64,000 nt of DNA from an uncultured Bacteroidales bacterium (GCA_902798425.1 CADBWR010000001.1:1-64000), one strand, 5' to 3'. Positions 49,883 to 59,302 are shown, numbered from the stretch's first letter. Notes: generated by a model not told the origin, from the sequence alone. Translations and numbers: made by a program.

Positions 49883-52272
49883 TTGCCGTTCTGAATATAT
49901 ATTCTGCCTTTCTGTGGTGTTGCTATCTTGTTGCCTAACAGGTCGTAGATGTCTAATGTCTGATGTCTGATGTCTGATGATAGAATGGTCTCGATGCCAG
50001 AACTAACTCCGATGATAGGTTCAATGGTCAGTGCGCTTGATGTCATCTTGATGGTCAGCTCGCTGCCACTAACCTCTTGATTCTTTCCACCTGTCAGTTT
50101 CCAGCCTTTCACCTCCTGACCTTCAGCGGCTGTCGCACTGATGGACAACTCACGGTTGGCAAAGAATTTTCCGTCGAAGGTGCCTTTAGACAACTTGATG
50201 CCATTGATGGATATGTCCGCCTCTTTCCCACTTTCGTTCACTTTCAGCGCAACGGGTGTGCCCAGATTCCACTGGTTGCCAATGTGCTGGTAGAAGTAAT
50301 TCGGACGACCTTCTGCCCACTTCTTGGCATCGTTGAACTTGTTGGTGATTTCGGTGCGATTGCCCACCCAGCTCCATGTGTTGTACTTGTCGCGATGTGC
50401 CACAAACTCCTCCATGGCTTCTGCCTTAATGAGGTCTATCGTCTCTCCTGTGCCTTTGCCATTCATGAAGTCGCCCATGAAGATGCAGCACTTGTCGATG
50501 AACATCTTCAGGATGTCTGGATCCTCCAGCATGTTCTTCAGCAGACGAGTTGCGGGTTCTGTGAAGGCCCATGCGCTACCACTGTCGGAGTTGGGATTGT
50601 ACAGCAGTTTGATGGTGTTGTAGCTGTTCTGTCTGCCGTAGAGTCCCAGTCCGAAGTCTGTGTCTTTGACGATGACACGGAATCTCTTGGGTAGATCAGT
50701 TCCTGTATAGTCCTCGTTGGGGCGCCAGAAGACGAGGTTGTTGCCAGGGAAGTCGATGTTGCCGTAGAAGAAGTTCATGACGATGACATTCAGATACTCG
50801 TTAACATCCAGCCACTCCTCATACTCTGCCAGTGTGTGTCCCTTCTCGCTATAGAATGCCTTGAAAGCCTGATAGAAGTCATCTGTTCCTTCTTTCAGCT
50901 CCTCAATGAACTGGTCCACATTATCCACTTTCTCATGAGCAATCTCAAGTAGGTCAAGGTCTTCCAGCCCATTGTAGTTGCTATAGATGTTGTCCTCGTT
51001 GGAGCGCTCACGGATATTCAGCATACCCATGTATTCACCATTGATGTAGAGTACAGCGGTGTGGCCGGCCTGCCAGTCAAGGTCTACGTTCTTGGCCATG
51101 GTGCGCTGGATGATAAGGTCACGGAAATAGAGGTCGCCAAAGTCGTTGCCACCATCGCGCAGCGAGAATGACTTAAACTTCTTGACGCCTGGCTTCTGGT
51201 CGGGGAAGAACTCATACTGGAACTGCTTGTGGTCGGGGTCAAAGCGCTTGTTGGCATAGAATACCATTGACTTCAGCGCATTGGCACGCGACTGTCCTCC
51301 CTGTATGCGGGTCTCGCTGAGTTGGTTGAAGACACTCTCTTCGCCTTCAGCAGTAAACATCTCGATGTTGACAGGACGGCGCCAGTCGTGCAGCCTCTTG
51401 TCTTCCTTGCTGTTGTTGTTGGCGAACAGTCCAATCTTGCTGTCGTTCAGATACTTGTCGTTGGTTTGTACGGAGAAGATGGGAACGGTCATGCTTCTGG
51501 GATGGAAAATGTACGACTGAGCAGAACTCATAGGTGAGAGCCAGCCATTGCAGAACACCTTGGCACGAATCACCTTCGTGCTGCTGATATTGATGGCTGA
51601 GGTGTATTTCGTGCTGCTAATAGTAGGCTCGCTGCCATTGGTGGTATAGCGGATAACGGCACCTTCAGGAGCATCTTCGGGCAGGCTCAGCTCCACCTTG
51701 ATGGTGCTGCTGCCTTTGACGACACGGCCGTTTTGGCTGAATACCGGTGCACCCAGAATATGCTTGGCGTTACATACCTCGCCACAGTTAGCCTTGCCAG
51801 GCGTTGCTGTCAGTTGGTACCCCCACTCATCTGCACCATCAGTCTTACGACCATAGGCTACATCGGGAGCAGGCATCTTAGCCATCGCCTCCAGCTTGTC
51901 GACAACCTCACTGCCCTTGAAGAGATAGAGATTGCCGTCTTTGCCCGACTCCAGGCGGAAGTCAGCGTGCAGACGATTGTCCTCCTTGCCCTCTTTGTCG
52001 CAGTAAATGACGACGTAGCTCTTGGCAGCTATTGTCATATTGGGCAGCTGCCAGGCCTTGTTGGCTTTGTTCTTGTTGCTAATCTTGTAGTCTTTCAGGT
52101 TGATGGCGGCATCTGTGGGATTGTACAGCTCTACCCAGGAGTCAGGAAATTCATTGATGTCGTCCATGATACACTCGATATTCGACTGCATCAGTTCGTT
52201 AATTACTAAGTCTTGTGCCTGTGTGCAGAGAGCAGTAGACAGGATGGTTAAGATAAAATAAAAGCGTTTCAT
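49864..52272 (-). CDS. Secreted LTD-CotH kinase-like protein (copy 2)
   Basis: Exported protein of 802 residues, colinear with copy 1: signal peptide MKRFYFILTILSTALCTQA, lamin-tail domain (VINELMQSNIECIMDDINEF), chitobiase-type domain (IRYTTNGSEPTISSTKYTSA), CotH domain with FPGNNLVFWR near 507-516 and IVKDTDFGLGLYG near 535, and a C-terminal tail IYDLLGNKIATPQKGRIYIQ then NGKKITWQ. The pair is a tandem duplication that has diverged considerably. The linker before the tail is encoded by a GACATCAGACATCAGACAT microsatellite. Predicted to leave the cell by type IX secretion. Own promoter at 52325. Confidence 0.88.
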   Translation of the reverse strand: MKRFYFILTILSTALCTQAQDLVINELMQSNIECIMDDINEFPDSWVELYNPTDAAINLKDYKISNKNKANKAWQLPNMTIAAKSYVVIYCDKEGKEDNRLHADFRLESGKDGNLYLFKGSEVVDKLEAMAKMPAPDVAYGRKTDGADEWGYQLTATPGKANCGEVCNAKHILGAPVFSQNGRVVKGSSTIKVELSLPEDAPEGAVIRYTTNGSEPTISSTKYTSAINISSTKVIRAKVFCNGWLSPMSSAQSYIFHPRSMTVPIFSVQTNDKYLNDSKIGLFANNNSKEDKRLHDWRRPVNIEMFTAEGEESVFNQLSETRIQGGQSRANALKSMVFYANKRFDPDHKQFQYEFFPDQKPGVKKFKSFSLRDGGNDFGDLYFRDLIIQRTMAKNVDLDWQAGHTAVLYINGEYMGMLNIRERSNEDNIYSNYNGLEDLDLLEIAHEKVDNVDQFIEELKEGTDDFYQAFKAFYSEKGHTLAEYEEWLDVNEYLNVIVMNFFYGNIDFPGNNLVFWRPNEDYTGTDLPKRFRVIVKDTDFGLGLYGRQNSYNTIKLLYNPNSDSGSAWAFTEPATRLLKNMLEDPDILKMFIDKCCIFMGDFMNGKGTGETIDLIKAEAMEEFVAHRDKYNTWSWVGNRTEITNKFNDAKKWAEGRPNYFYQHIGNQWNLGTPVALKVNESGKEADISINGIKLSKGTFDGKFFANRELSISATAAEGQEVKGWKLTGGKNQEVSGSELTIKMTSSALTIEPIIGVSSGIETILSSDIRHQTLDIYDLLGNKIATPQKGRIYIQNGKKITWQ

Positions 52273-52324
52273 TGTAATGAGTTAGTTAGTGCTCCGTTCA
52301 CGAAGCTAAGTTAGTTGTCGGCTG

Positions 52325-52355
52325 CAAAGTTACGTAGTTTTTTTGATATTACAAG
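52325..52355 (-). promoter_or_regulatory. Promoter of CotH copy 2
   Basis: Minus strand TAACTTTG (forward 52325-52332) with TTG about 19 bases upstream (forward CAA at 52352). The untranslated leader would be about 45 bases. Confidence 0.6.
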
Positions 52356-52400
52356 TGTTTTTTATACAAATATTAATTTGTTTAACTGTTTTATACTCAC

Positions 52401-52484
52401 TACTACAGCTTGGAAACTTTTTTCCACAGCCTGGAAACATTCTTCCACAGCATGGAAACATTCTTCCACAGCCTGGAAAATGAT
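52401..52484. repeat. 21-bp tandem array with nested inverted repeats
   Basis: Four 21-bp units, consensus TTCCACAGCCTGGAAACATTC, start at 52401 (diverged), 52422, 52443 and 52464. Units two to four contain TTCCA-5 bases-TGGAA, a small inverted repeat. The frame that continues into the remnant at 52485 reads them as FHSLETF heptads and is open from 52386, with an ATG at 52452. Confidence 0.85.
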
Positions 52485-52529
52485 TACATGCGCATCCTGA
52501 TGGTGACACTGCGCAATAGAAATCTCTAA
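52485..52529 (+). pseudogene. 3' remnant of a small secreted-protein gene
   Basis: TACATGCGCATC...CTGCGCAA...TAA here reads YMRILMVTLRNRNL and a stop. It matches the last codons of the gene at 24052-24354 (YMRIMLNTLRNRQL) at about 36 of 46 bases including the stop, with runs of 12 and 8 identical bases. The upstream part of the gene is missing and is replaced by the 21-bp repeat array, which stays in frame. A very short live gene starting at ATG 52452 (25 residues) is possible but has no signal peptide. Confidence 0.65.
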
Positions 52530-52553
52530 GACGGCATACGTAGTGACAAAAAG

Positions 52554-52587
52554 AACCCCGAGAGTCTGCAAAAAGACTTTCGGGGTT
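52554..52587 (-). terminator. Terminator of guaA unit
   Basis: AACCCCGAGAGTCT (52554-52567) pairs with AGACTTTCGGGGTT (52574-52587), with one G-T pair. On the minus strand a T-rich run follows (forward A-rich 52547-52553). It lies 28 bases after the guaA stop, and could also stop + strand transcription past the remnant at 52485. Confidence 0.88.
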
Positions 52588-52614
52588 TTGTTATGAGAAA
52601 CGTTCGTAGTGCTA

Positions 52615-54222
52615 TTACTCCCACTCGATTGTTGCGGGTGGTTTTGATGAGATGTCGTAGCAGACGCGGTTGACACCACGCACCTTGTTGATAATCTCGT
52701 TGCTGACCTTTGCCATGAAGTCATAAGGCAAGTGAGCCCAGTCTGCTGTCATCGCATCGCTGGAGGTTACAGCACGCAGAGCTACAGGGTTTTCGTAAGT
52801 ACGCTCATCGCCCATCACACCAACAGAACGGACAGTAGAGAGCAGGATGGCACCTGCCTGCCAAATCTGGTCGTAGAGAGAAACCTCTATCTCGCCATCT
52901 GTCATCTCAGCAGGAACACCAGCAGCCAGCACCTTGCGAGCCTCTTCGCCAGAGAGCTTGACCTTGTAGTTGCGCAGGCCACGGATATAGATGTCGTCAG
53001 CGTCCTGCAGGATACGTACTTTCTCGCGGGTGATGTCGCCCAGAATACGTACTGCCAGACCAGGTCCGGGGAAGGGGTGACGTGTTATCAAGTGTTCGGG
53101 CATGCCCAACTGGCGGCCTACGCGGCGTACCTCGTCCTTAAACAGCCACTTCAGTGGTTCGCACAGTTGCAGGTGCATCTCTTTAGGCAGTCCACCTACG
53201 TTGTGGTGACTCTTGATAACCTTTCCTGTGATATTCAGCGACTCGATGCGGTCAGGATAGATAGTGCCCTGAGCCAGCCATTTGGCATCGGTAATCTTCT
53301 TGGCCTCGGCATTGAACACTTCAACGAAGTCGCGACCAATAATCTTACGTTTCTGTTCTGGTTCGGTAACACCCTCAAGGTCGGCAAAGAACTTCTCGCT
53401 GGCATCTACACCAATCACATTCAGTCCCAGCACCTTGTAGTCGTCCATAACCTGTTGGAATTCGTTCTTGCGGAGCATGCCGTGGTCTACGAAAATGCAG
53501 GTCAGACGGTCGCCTATGGCACGATTCAGCAGTACGGCAGCAACGCTGGAGTCCACACCGCCAGAGAGACCTAAGATGACGCGGTCGTTGCCAACCTGCT
53601 GCTTCAGCTCGGCAACAGTCGTATCAACAAAGGAGGCTGCACTCCATTCCTGTTTGCTGCCACAGATGTCTACCACAAAGTTCTTCAGCAGCAGACTGCC
53701 CTGTACGGAGTGGAATACCTCAGGATGGAACTGTACAGCCCACACATCCTTCTGGTTCCAGAACGCTGCATTGGTAACGTCCTTGGTTGAACCAATGACC
53801 TTGAAATCCCCAGGAATGGCTGTGATGGTGTCGCCATGTGACATCCATACCTGAGAGCGCTCTTCAAAACCTTTGAACAGCGGGTTCGCTGTGTCTACCG
53901 TTTCAAGGTGTGCACGTCCATACTCACGAGAGTCGGCTTTCTCGACCTTGCCACCCAATGTGTGACTGATGAACTGTGCACCATAGCAGATGCCCAGTAC
54001 AGGCACCTTGCCAACAAACTGCGAGAGGTCTACCTTGAACGCCTCTGGGTCGTGAACCGAATAGGGCGAACCGCTCAGGATGACACCGATAACATCTGCA
54101 TCGTCACCCTTAGGGTATTTGTTGTAAGGCAAGATCTCACAGAAGGTGTCCAGTTCACGCACTCTGCGGCCAATGAGCTGCGTGGTCTGTGAACCGAAGT
54201 CTAAAATGATAATCTTTTGCAT
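52615..54222 (-). CDS. guaA: GMP synthase (glutamine-hydrolysing)
   Basis: Converts XMP to GMP using glutamine. The 535-residue protein has an N-terminal GATase ([20 protein letters not shown], nucleophile Cys in [11 protein letters not shown], His-Glu in [10 protein letters not shown]), the ATP pyrophosphatase P-loop [15 protein letters not shown] and the C-terminal dimerisation domain ending PPATIEWE. Slightly longer than E. coli GuaA (525) with a small insertion near [14 protein letters not shown]. It starts five bases after the MurU-like gene, so the two are co-transcribed. Confidence 0.97.
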   Translation of the reverse strand: MQKIIILDFGSQTTQLIGRRVRELDTFCEILPYNKYPKGDDADVIGVILSGSPYSVHDPEAFKVDLSQFVGKVPVLGICYGAQFISHTLGGKVEKADSREYGRAHLETVDTANPLFKGFEERSQVWMSHGDTITAIPGDFKVIGSTKDVTNAAFWNQKDVWAVQFHPEVFHSVQGSLLLKNFVVDICGSKQEWSAASFVDTTVAELKQQVGNDRVILGLSGGVDSSVAAVLLNRAIGDRLTCIFVDHGMLRKNEFQQVMDDYKVLGLNVIGVDASEKFFADLEGVTEPEQKRKIIGRDFVEVFNAEAKKITDAKWLAQGTIYPDRIESLNITGKVIKSHHNVGGLPKEMHLQLCEPLKWLFKDEVRRVGRQLGMPEHLITRHPFPGPGLAVRILGDITREKVRILQDADDIYIRGLRNYKVKLSGEEARKVLAAGVPAEMTDGEIEVSLYDQIWQAGAILLSTVRSVGVMGDERTYENPVALRAVTSSDAMTADWAHLPYDFMAKVSNEIINKVRGVNRVCYDISSKPPATIEWE

Positions 54223-54227
54223 GGTAA

Positions 54228-54980
54228 TTATAATGATTGAATGAAATTGTCTGCTTGGTCCAGCGTTTCTATCTTACCAACGTCCATCAGGCGCAAGTCG
54301 TCCTTGACAACGCCTACGATGGGTGCACGGTGGCAGACAGAGAGATAGAAATCAATGATGGGGAAACGCTCGGGAAAACGATCCATCAGCGGGAATAGGC
54401 GAGGAGAGAAAGAGTGGATGCCGGAGAAGGCAAACATGTTTAGTTCTTCGCCATGTTGTGAGAGTCCTGTCCGACGCACATATTCGTAAGGACTCTTGAT
54501 TTCGCCCGTCTCAATGTTCTTCCAGCCCATCAGTCGCATGGCATTGTCAAAGAGCAAGTAGCGCTTCGTTTGTCGACGGCTTACCAGTAGTACTGCATCT
54601 TCGTCAGCCTGGTGCTGGCGTGCCAGCCAGTCAAAGTTGACATTATCGAGAATGTCGACATTGTGAATCAGAATGGGAGCATCGTCGCGGAACAGTCGCT
54701 GCGCTTTCTTGAGTCCACCGCCTGTTTCTAACAACTCGGCAGTCTCGTCGCTGAAGTGTACCAACGGAGCGTAGTCCTGTTCTTTGACGTAGTCGATAAT
54801 CTGTTGTGCAAAGTGGTGGATGTTGACGACAAAGCGGTCGTAGCCCTGCGCCATGAGTCGACGGATATTAATGTCGAGCAGTGGGCGTCCACCTACGGGC
54901 ACTAATGCCTTAGGCATGGTGTCTGTTAGGGGCTTCAGACGGGTGCCAAGCCCTGCTGCTAAGATCATTGCTTGTCTCAT
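54228..54980 (-). CDS. MurU-like sugar-1-phosphate nucleotidyltransferase
   Basis: Nucleotidyltransferase of about 250 residues: [32 protein letters not shown] at the start (quoted in part: [13 protein letters not shown] and [11 protein letters not shown]) and [14 protein letters not shown] in the middle. Short enzymes of this shape include MurU, which makes UDP-MurNAc from MurNAc-1-phosphate, the product of AmgK. An AmgK-like domain is encoded at 45872-47401, which supports that reading; a mannose or glucose nucleotidyltransferase is the main alternative. ATG at 54980 is chosen over a TTG at 54992. It leads a unit with guaA. Confidence 0.82.
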   Translation of the reverse strand: MRQAMILAAGLGTRLKPLTDTMPKALVPVGGRPLLDINIRRLMAQGYDRFVVNIHHFAQQIIDYVKEQDYAPLVHFSDETAELLETGGGLKKAQRLFRDDAPILIHNVDILDNVNFDWLARQHQADEDAVLLVSRRQTKRYLLFDNAMRLMGWKNIETGEIKSPYEYVRRTGLSQHGEELNMFAFSGIHSFSPRLFPLMDRFPERFPIIDFYLSVCHRAPIVGVVKDDLRLMDVGKIETLDQADNFIQSL

Positions 54981-55009
54981 AAAAACGGGCAATTCATTTT
55001 TTTGTGGTG

Positions 55010-55017
55010 CAAAGTTA
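55010..55017 (-). promoter_or_regulatory. -7 box of murU-like/guaA unit
   Basis: Minus strand TAACTTTG (forward CAAAGTTA), 29 bases upstream of ATG 54980. Confidence 0.6.
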
Positions 55018-55039
55018 CGAATAATTACGGAATTATTGC

Positions 55040-55047
55040 TATATTTG
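55040..55047 (+). promoter_or_regulatory. -7 box of GH3 gene
   Basis: TATATTTG, 74 bases upstream of ATG 55122, divergent from the murU-like promoter. The leader is AT-rich with no evident Shine-Dalgarno site. Confidence 0.6.
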
Positions 55048-55121
55048 CACTCAGTTTTTGAAATTATTAAAAGAGACGGCGAAAAAATACTTCTAACACA
55101 ACTAACAAATAATGATCAACT

Positions 55122-57740
55122 ATGAAAGAATTTCTTGGTTTTGCTATGGCTGTCATGCTGGCAACCACAGTGTCTGCACAAGTGACGTATCCGTTTCAGA
55201 ATCCGTCACTATCTAATGAGGAACGCGTAGAGAATCTCTTGTCTTTGCTTACTCCCGAAGAGAAGGTCGGACTGATGATGAACAAATCGCAGTCTGTTGA
55301 CCGTCTTGGCATTCCTAGCTACAACTGGTGGAGCGAGGCTTGCCATGGTGTTCGTCAGGGTGGCTACACGGTCTATCCGCAGCCCATTGGTCTGGCGGCA
55401 GCTTTCAATGCGCAACTGGTTTACGACGTCTTCTCGCAGGTCAGCGACGAGGCCCGTGCCAACTGGAACCGTACCAACCATCAGGATCCGAAACTGTTCA
55501 ACGTGCCGCAGGGCGTAACCTACTATCCAGGCAATCCGGAACTGACGTTCTGGTGCCCGAATGTCAACATCTTCCGTGACCCGCGCTGGGGTAGAGGACA
55601 GGAAACCTGTGGCGAAGACCCTTATCTGAATGCCGTTCTGGGTGTACAGACAGTATTGGGCATGCAGGGCAACGACAGCCGCTACTTCAAGACCCACGCC
55701 TGTGCTAAGCACTACGCTGTACACAGCGGACCTGAACCTTTGCGTCACTCCATGAATGTGGAGCCCACCAACCGCGATCTGTGGGAGACCTATCTGCCTG
55801 CTTTCAAGGCCCTGGTGAAGAAGGGCAATGTGCGTGAGGTGATGTGTGCCTACCAGCGCTTCGAGGGCAAACCTTGTTGCACCAGCGATCGTCTGCTCAT
55901 CGACATCCTGCGCAATAAGTGGGGTTACGACGGACTGGTCGTTACTGACTGCGACGCCATCAACAATTTCTATAACAAGGGCCAACACGAGACACACAAG
56001 GACCCACTTAGCGCTTCTGTCGATGCTGTGCTCAATGGTACAGACTTGGAGTGTGGCAAGGTGTTCATGTCGTTGGCTGAAGGTCTGAAGAAGGGACTCA
56101 TCAAGGAGAGTGACCTCGACCAGCACCTGCGCAAGACGCTGATGGGGCGCTTTGAGTTGGGTATGTTCGACCCTGCTGAGATGCTGCCCTGGGCTAACAT
56201 TCCTGCGTCAAACATCAGCAGCGAGGAGCATGACCTGTTGGCTACACAGGCTGCCCGCGAGTCGATGGTATTGCTGGAGAACAAGGGTGGCGTGCTGCCC
56301 CTGTCGAAAACACTGAGAAAGATTGCCGTCATCGGCCCCAATGCCGCTGACATAGAACTGCTCAACGGCAACTATGGTGGCACGCCCACCGAGAACCATC
56401 AGCACTCGCTTGTCGAGGGCATCTCGAAAGCCTTCAAAGGCACCGTGGTTGCTGCGAAGGGTTGTGAGTTGAATGACGAGTACCAGACCGTGCACCACCT
56501 GCAGGACTTTAACGGCGGCAAGGGTGTACAGGTTGAGTTCTATAATAATAAGGAGTTGGCTGGCGACCCCGTCAAGACGGCCTACTACAACGAACTGAAC
56601 TTCTCCACCTTCGGAGCCTGGGGCTTTGCCGAGGGTGTCAGCAACGACAACCTCTCTGTCCGCATCAGCGGCAAGTACACCGCTACGTTTACGGGTGAGA
56701 TGAAGTACACGCTGACCACTGACAATGGCTACCTGCTGAAGGTTAATGGCGAGGTGGTAGAAGAGAATCAAGGTGGTGGCCGTCGCCGTGGCTTCGGCTT
56801 TGGCCGTCGTGTGGAGTATAAGTCATTTCCCGTAGAGCAGGGTAAGGACTATGACGTAGTCATCGAGTATCGTCGCGGCAACGGCAACTTCGCCATGCTG
56901 CGCGGCGACATCTGCGAACGCAAACTCGTTGACTTCACCGAGCTGGCCAGTCAGGTGAGCGATGCTGATGCAATCATCATCATTGGTGGCATCTCAGCTC
57001 GCATGGAAGGCGAGGGTGGTGACAAGCAAGATATCGAATTGCCCAAGGTACAGCAGATGCTGGTCAAGGCCATGCACCAGACGGGCCGTCCCGTAATTTT
57101 CGTCAACTGCTCTGGCTCAGCCATTGCTTTCGGTAGCGTAGAGGGCCAGTACGATGCTCTGCTACAGGCTTGGTATCCTGGTCAGGGTGGTGCTAAGGCC
57201 CTTGCCGAGGTACTCTTTGGCGACTACAATCCCGGTGGTAAGTTGCCCGTCACCTTCTACCGTTCAAACAATGACCTGCCTGACTTTATGGACTATTCCA
57301 TGAAGAACCGCACCTACCGCTACTTCACGGGTGTGCCGCAGTATGCCTTCGGCTATGGTCTCAGCTACACTACCTTCGAGGTTGGCAAGGGCAAACTGAC
57401 GGCCAAGTCTGCTAAGGCGGGTAAGACCAAAAAGGCCTATACCGTTGTCGTGGTGCCTGTCACGAATACTGGTAAGCGCGAGGGAACAGAGACCGTACAG
57501 GTTTACGTGAAACGACTGGGCGATGCCGGTGCTCCTATCAAGGCGCTGAAGGGATTCCAGAAACTGACGCTCAAGCCCGGTGAGACGAAGAAAGCCGTGA
57601 TAACACTTGACAGCGAAGCCTTTGAATACTACGATGAAGGCATTGACGAGTTGGCTGTGAAGCCTGGCCTCTATCAAATTCTCTATGGTACTTCGTCTAT
57701 GGACAAAGACCTGCAGGTGCTTGGCTTCCAAGTGAAGTGA
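55122..57740 (+). CDS. GH3 beta-xylosidase/beta-glucosidase with PA14 domain
   Basis: Exported glycosidase of 872 residues. Signal MKEFLGFAMAVMLATTVSAQ, then the GH3 TIM barrel with YNWWSEACHGV, FRDPRWGRGQETCGEDPYL, KHYAVHSGPE and the nucleophile Asp 276 in LVVTDCDAINN. After GPNAADIELLNGNYGG a PA14 domain (about 465-610, EFYNNKELAGDPV, YTLTTDNGYLLKVNGE) is inserted in the second GH3 domain, which resumes with YPGQGGAKALAEVLFGDYNPGGKLPVTFY (shortened). A fibronectin III-like domain ends it. This layout resembles Prevotella GH3 enzymes active on xylo-oligosaccharides, but glucosides are possible. It converges with a GPH transporter operon that probably imports the product. Confidence 0.92.
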   Translation: MKEFLGFAMAVMLATTVSAQVTYPFQNPSLSNEERVENLLSLLTPEEKVGLMMNKSQSVDRLGIPSYNWWSEACHGVRQGGYTVYPQPIGLAAAFNAQLVYDVFSQVSDEARANWNRTNHQDPKLFNVPQGVTYYPGNPELTFWCPNVNIFRDPRWGRGQETCGEDPYLNAVLGVQTVLGMQGNDSRYFKTHACAKHYAVHSGPEPLRHSMNVEPTNRDLWETYLPAFKALVKKGNVREVMCAYQRFEGKPCCTSDRLLIDILRNKWGYDGLVVTDCDAINNFYNKGQHETHKDPLSASVDAVLNGTDLECGKVFMSLAEGLKKGLIKESDLDQHLRKTLMGRFELGMFDPAEMLPWANIPASNISSEEHDLLATQAARESMVLLENKGGVLPLSKTLRKIAVIGPNAADIELLNGNYGGTPTENHQHSLVEGISKAFKGTVVAAKGCELNDEYQTVHHLQDFNGGKGVQVEFYNNKELAGDPVKTAYYNELNFSTFGAWGFAEGVSNDNLSVRISGKYTATFTGEMKYTLTTDNGYLLKVNGEVVEENQGGGRRRGFGFGRRVEYKSFPVEQGKDYDVVIEYRRGNGNFAMLRGDICERKLVDFTELASQVSDADAIIIIGGISARMEGEGGDKQDIELPKVQQMLVKAMHQTGRPVIFVNCSGSAIAFGSVEGQYDALLQAWYPGQGGAKALAEVLFGDYNPGGKLPVTFYRSNNDLPDFMDYSMKNRTYRYFTGVPQYAFGYGLSYTTFEVGKGKLTAKSAKAGKTKKAYTVVVVPVTNTGKREGTETVQVYVKRLGDAGAPIKALKGFQKLTLKPGETKKAVITLDSEAFEYYDEGIDELAVKPGLYQILYGTSSMDKDLQVLGFQVK

Positions 57741-57757
57741 TGAGATTATCATATAAT

Positions 57758-57795
57758 AACGAATTTGCCAGTCCTTGCAGACCGGCAAATTCGTT
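57758..57795. terminator. Bidirectional terminator between GH3 and transporter operon
   Basis: AACGAATTTGCC (57758-57769) pairs perfectly with GGCAAATTCGTT (57784-57795); inner bases GTC/GAC extend it. It lies 17 bases after the GH3 stop and 34 bases past the stop of the convergent transporter gene. Confidence 0.85.
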
Positions 57796-57829
57796 TCATG
57801 GATATATGTGAGATATGGTATGGTATAGG

Positions 57830-59302
57830 TTATCCTTCATTACGTTTCTTGAGTGCTGCTTTGATTTCTGCCATCTTTCCTTCTGTGAGATTGTAACCCA
57901 ACATGACGAAGATGGCTACAAAGGCAGACCCTGCAGGCACGATGATATCTGCCAGACGCAGTTGCGTCAGTGTCTCGCTGGTCTGCACAGCTACATTCTG
58001 GTCGAAAGCCACCCACTTAAGAATGGCACCGCTGAGCACTAAAGCCAGTGACTGGCCCATCTTAACCATCCACCAGTAGATGGCTCCAAACTGTGACTCC
58101 TTACGAGGCAGACCGTTGTGCAGCTCATCCAGGTCGCATACGTCTGCCGTCATACTCATCATCAGCGTGAACAGACCTCCCATACCGAACGACATCAAGG
58201 GCAGCGGCAGGAACATCAGCCAGGGATTCTCCGGACTGAAGCCCCACCATTTCATAATGTAGCCAATGATGGACAACACGGTGGAAATGATGAAAGCTTG
58301 TTTCTTACCATATTTCTGAGCCATCAGCGTAACAATAGGAATCACAAGGAAGGCTGTAATGACGGCATTCACAGTGGCAAACCATGCTGATGCTGAACGG
58401 AAGAGGGTTGGTACCCATTCCCATGTCAACCAGTTGTTGGCCAGCGAATAGTCGCCATTGAACATGTAGTAGACGATGATGTAGTTGCTGAAGGAAGCAA
58501 CAATCTGGAAACCGTTGTACACCAAGAAGGTCGCTATACAGAGACGCAGGAATGGACGGTTGGCAAATACTTCACCGAGATTCTTGAAGATGTCCTTGAC
58601 AACGTTCCACATGCCGGAGAATGTAATGCCAGGACGATCTTTCATGTTCTCAGCCAAAGGCGGTTCCTTACAGAAGATGGCTGGCATGATACCCGTCAGG
58701 ATGCAGAGTGCAGCGACGACAATTGACAGTTTCCGTACACCTTCTACCTGTGTGGCAAAAATGTAGTCGGGGTTAGAGATGAGAGCCCAGAACCAGGGAA
58801 CAATCATCCAGGCTATTTGACCGATGGTGTTGGTGATGCCCATCAGACGGGTGCGCTCGTTGTAGTCGTCAGACATCTCATAGCCTAGTCCTATAAACGG
58901 AGTGCTGAAGATGGTGTTGCCTGTGATGTAAAGTAGCGACATGACGAGGAAATACCAGAAGTTGAAGGTCTGACCGTTCTCTGGACTCATCTGCCATAGC
59001 AGGATGAAGAGAATGCCTGTAATAATAGCGCCGACGAAGATGTAAGGACGACGACGGCCCCAGCCCGTACGACTGTTGTCGGTAATGTAGCCCATAATGG
59101 GGTCTGTCAGCGCGTCAAAGAAACGCGGTATACCACCTAGCAAACCTGCCAGGAAGGGGTCCATGCCAAAGCCTGTTACAAGGAAATACATGAAGACACC
59201 CAACGCTGCAGGCAGCAGGTTGTTGGTAAGGCTTCCTGAGCCGTAGGCCAGTTTCTGACCCCAGCTCAGCTTGCCTGTTGTTGCTATGCTATTCTGTTTC
59301 AT
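57830..59302 (-). CDS. GPH-family (MelB-like) sugar:cation symporter
   Basis: Inner-membrane transporter of 490 residues with about 12 helices. The N-terminal WGQKLAYGSGSL, the signature RFFDALTDPIMGYITDNSRTGWGRRRPYI (shortened) and FIGLGYEMSDDYNERTRLMG are typical of the glycoside-pentoside-hexuronide family. The substrate is unknown; the neighbouring GH30 and GH3 enzymes point to a beta-glucan or xylan oligosaccharide. It overlaps the GH30 stop by four bases (ATGA), so the genes are translationally coupled. Confidence 0.9.
   Translation of the reverse strand: MKQNSIATTGKLSWGQKLAYGSGSLTNNLLPAALGVFMYFLVTGFGMDPFLAGLLGGIPRFFDALTDPIMGYITDNSRTGWGRRRPYIFVGAIITGILFILLWQMSPENGQTFNFWYFLVMSLLYITGNTIFSTPFIGLGYEMSDDYNERTRLMGITNTIGQIAWMIVPWFWALISNPDYIFATQVEGVRKLSIVVAALCILTGIMPAIFCKEPPLAENMKDRPGITFSGMWNVVKDIFKNLGEVFANRPFLRLCIATFLVYNGFQIVASFSNYIIVYYMFNGDYSLANNWLTWEWVPTLFRSASAWFATVNAVITAFLVIPIVTLMAQKYGKKQAFIISTVLSIIGYIMKWWGFSPENPWLMFLPLPLMSFGMGGLFTLMMSMTADVCDLDELHNGLPRKESQFGAIYWWMVKMGQSLALVLSGAILKWVAFDQNVAVQTSETLTQLRLADIIVPAGSAFVAIFVMLGYNLTEGKMAEIKAALKKRNEG

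Noticed and set aside
52315-52500. 61-residue frame with STAWKHS repeats
   Set aside because: It overlaps the CotH copy 2 promoter and has no ribosome site; a different frame of the same repeats leads into the gene remnant.
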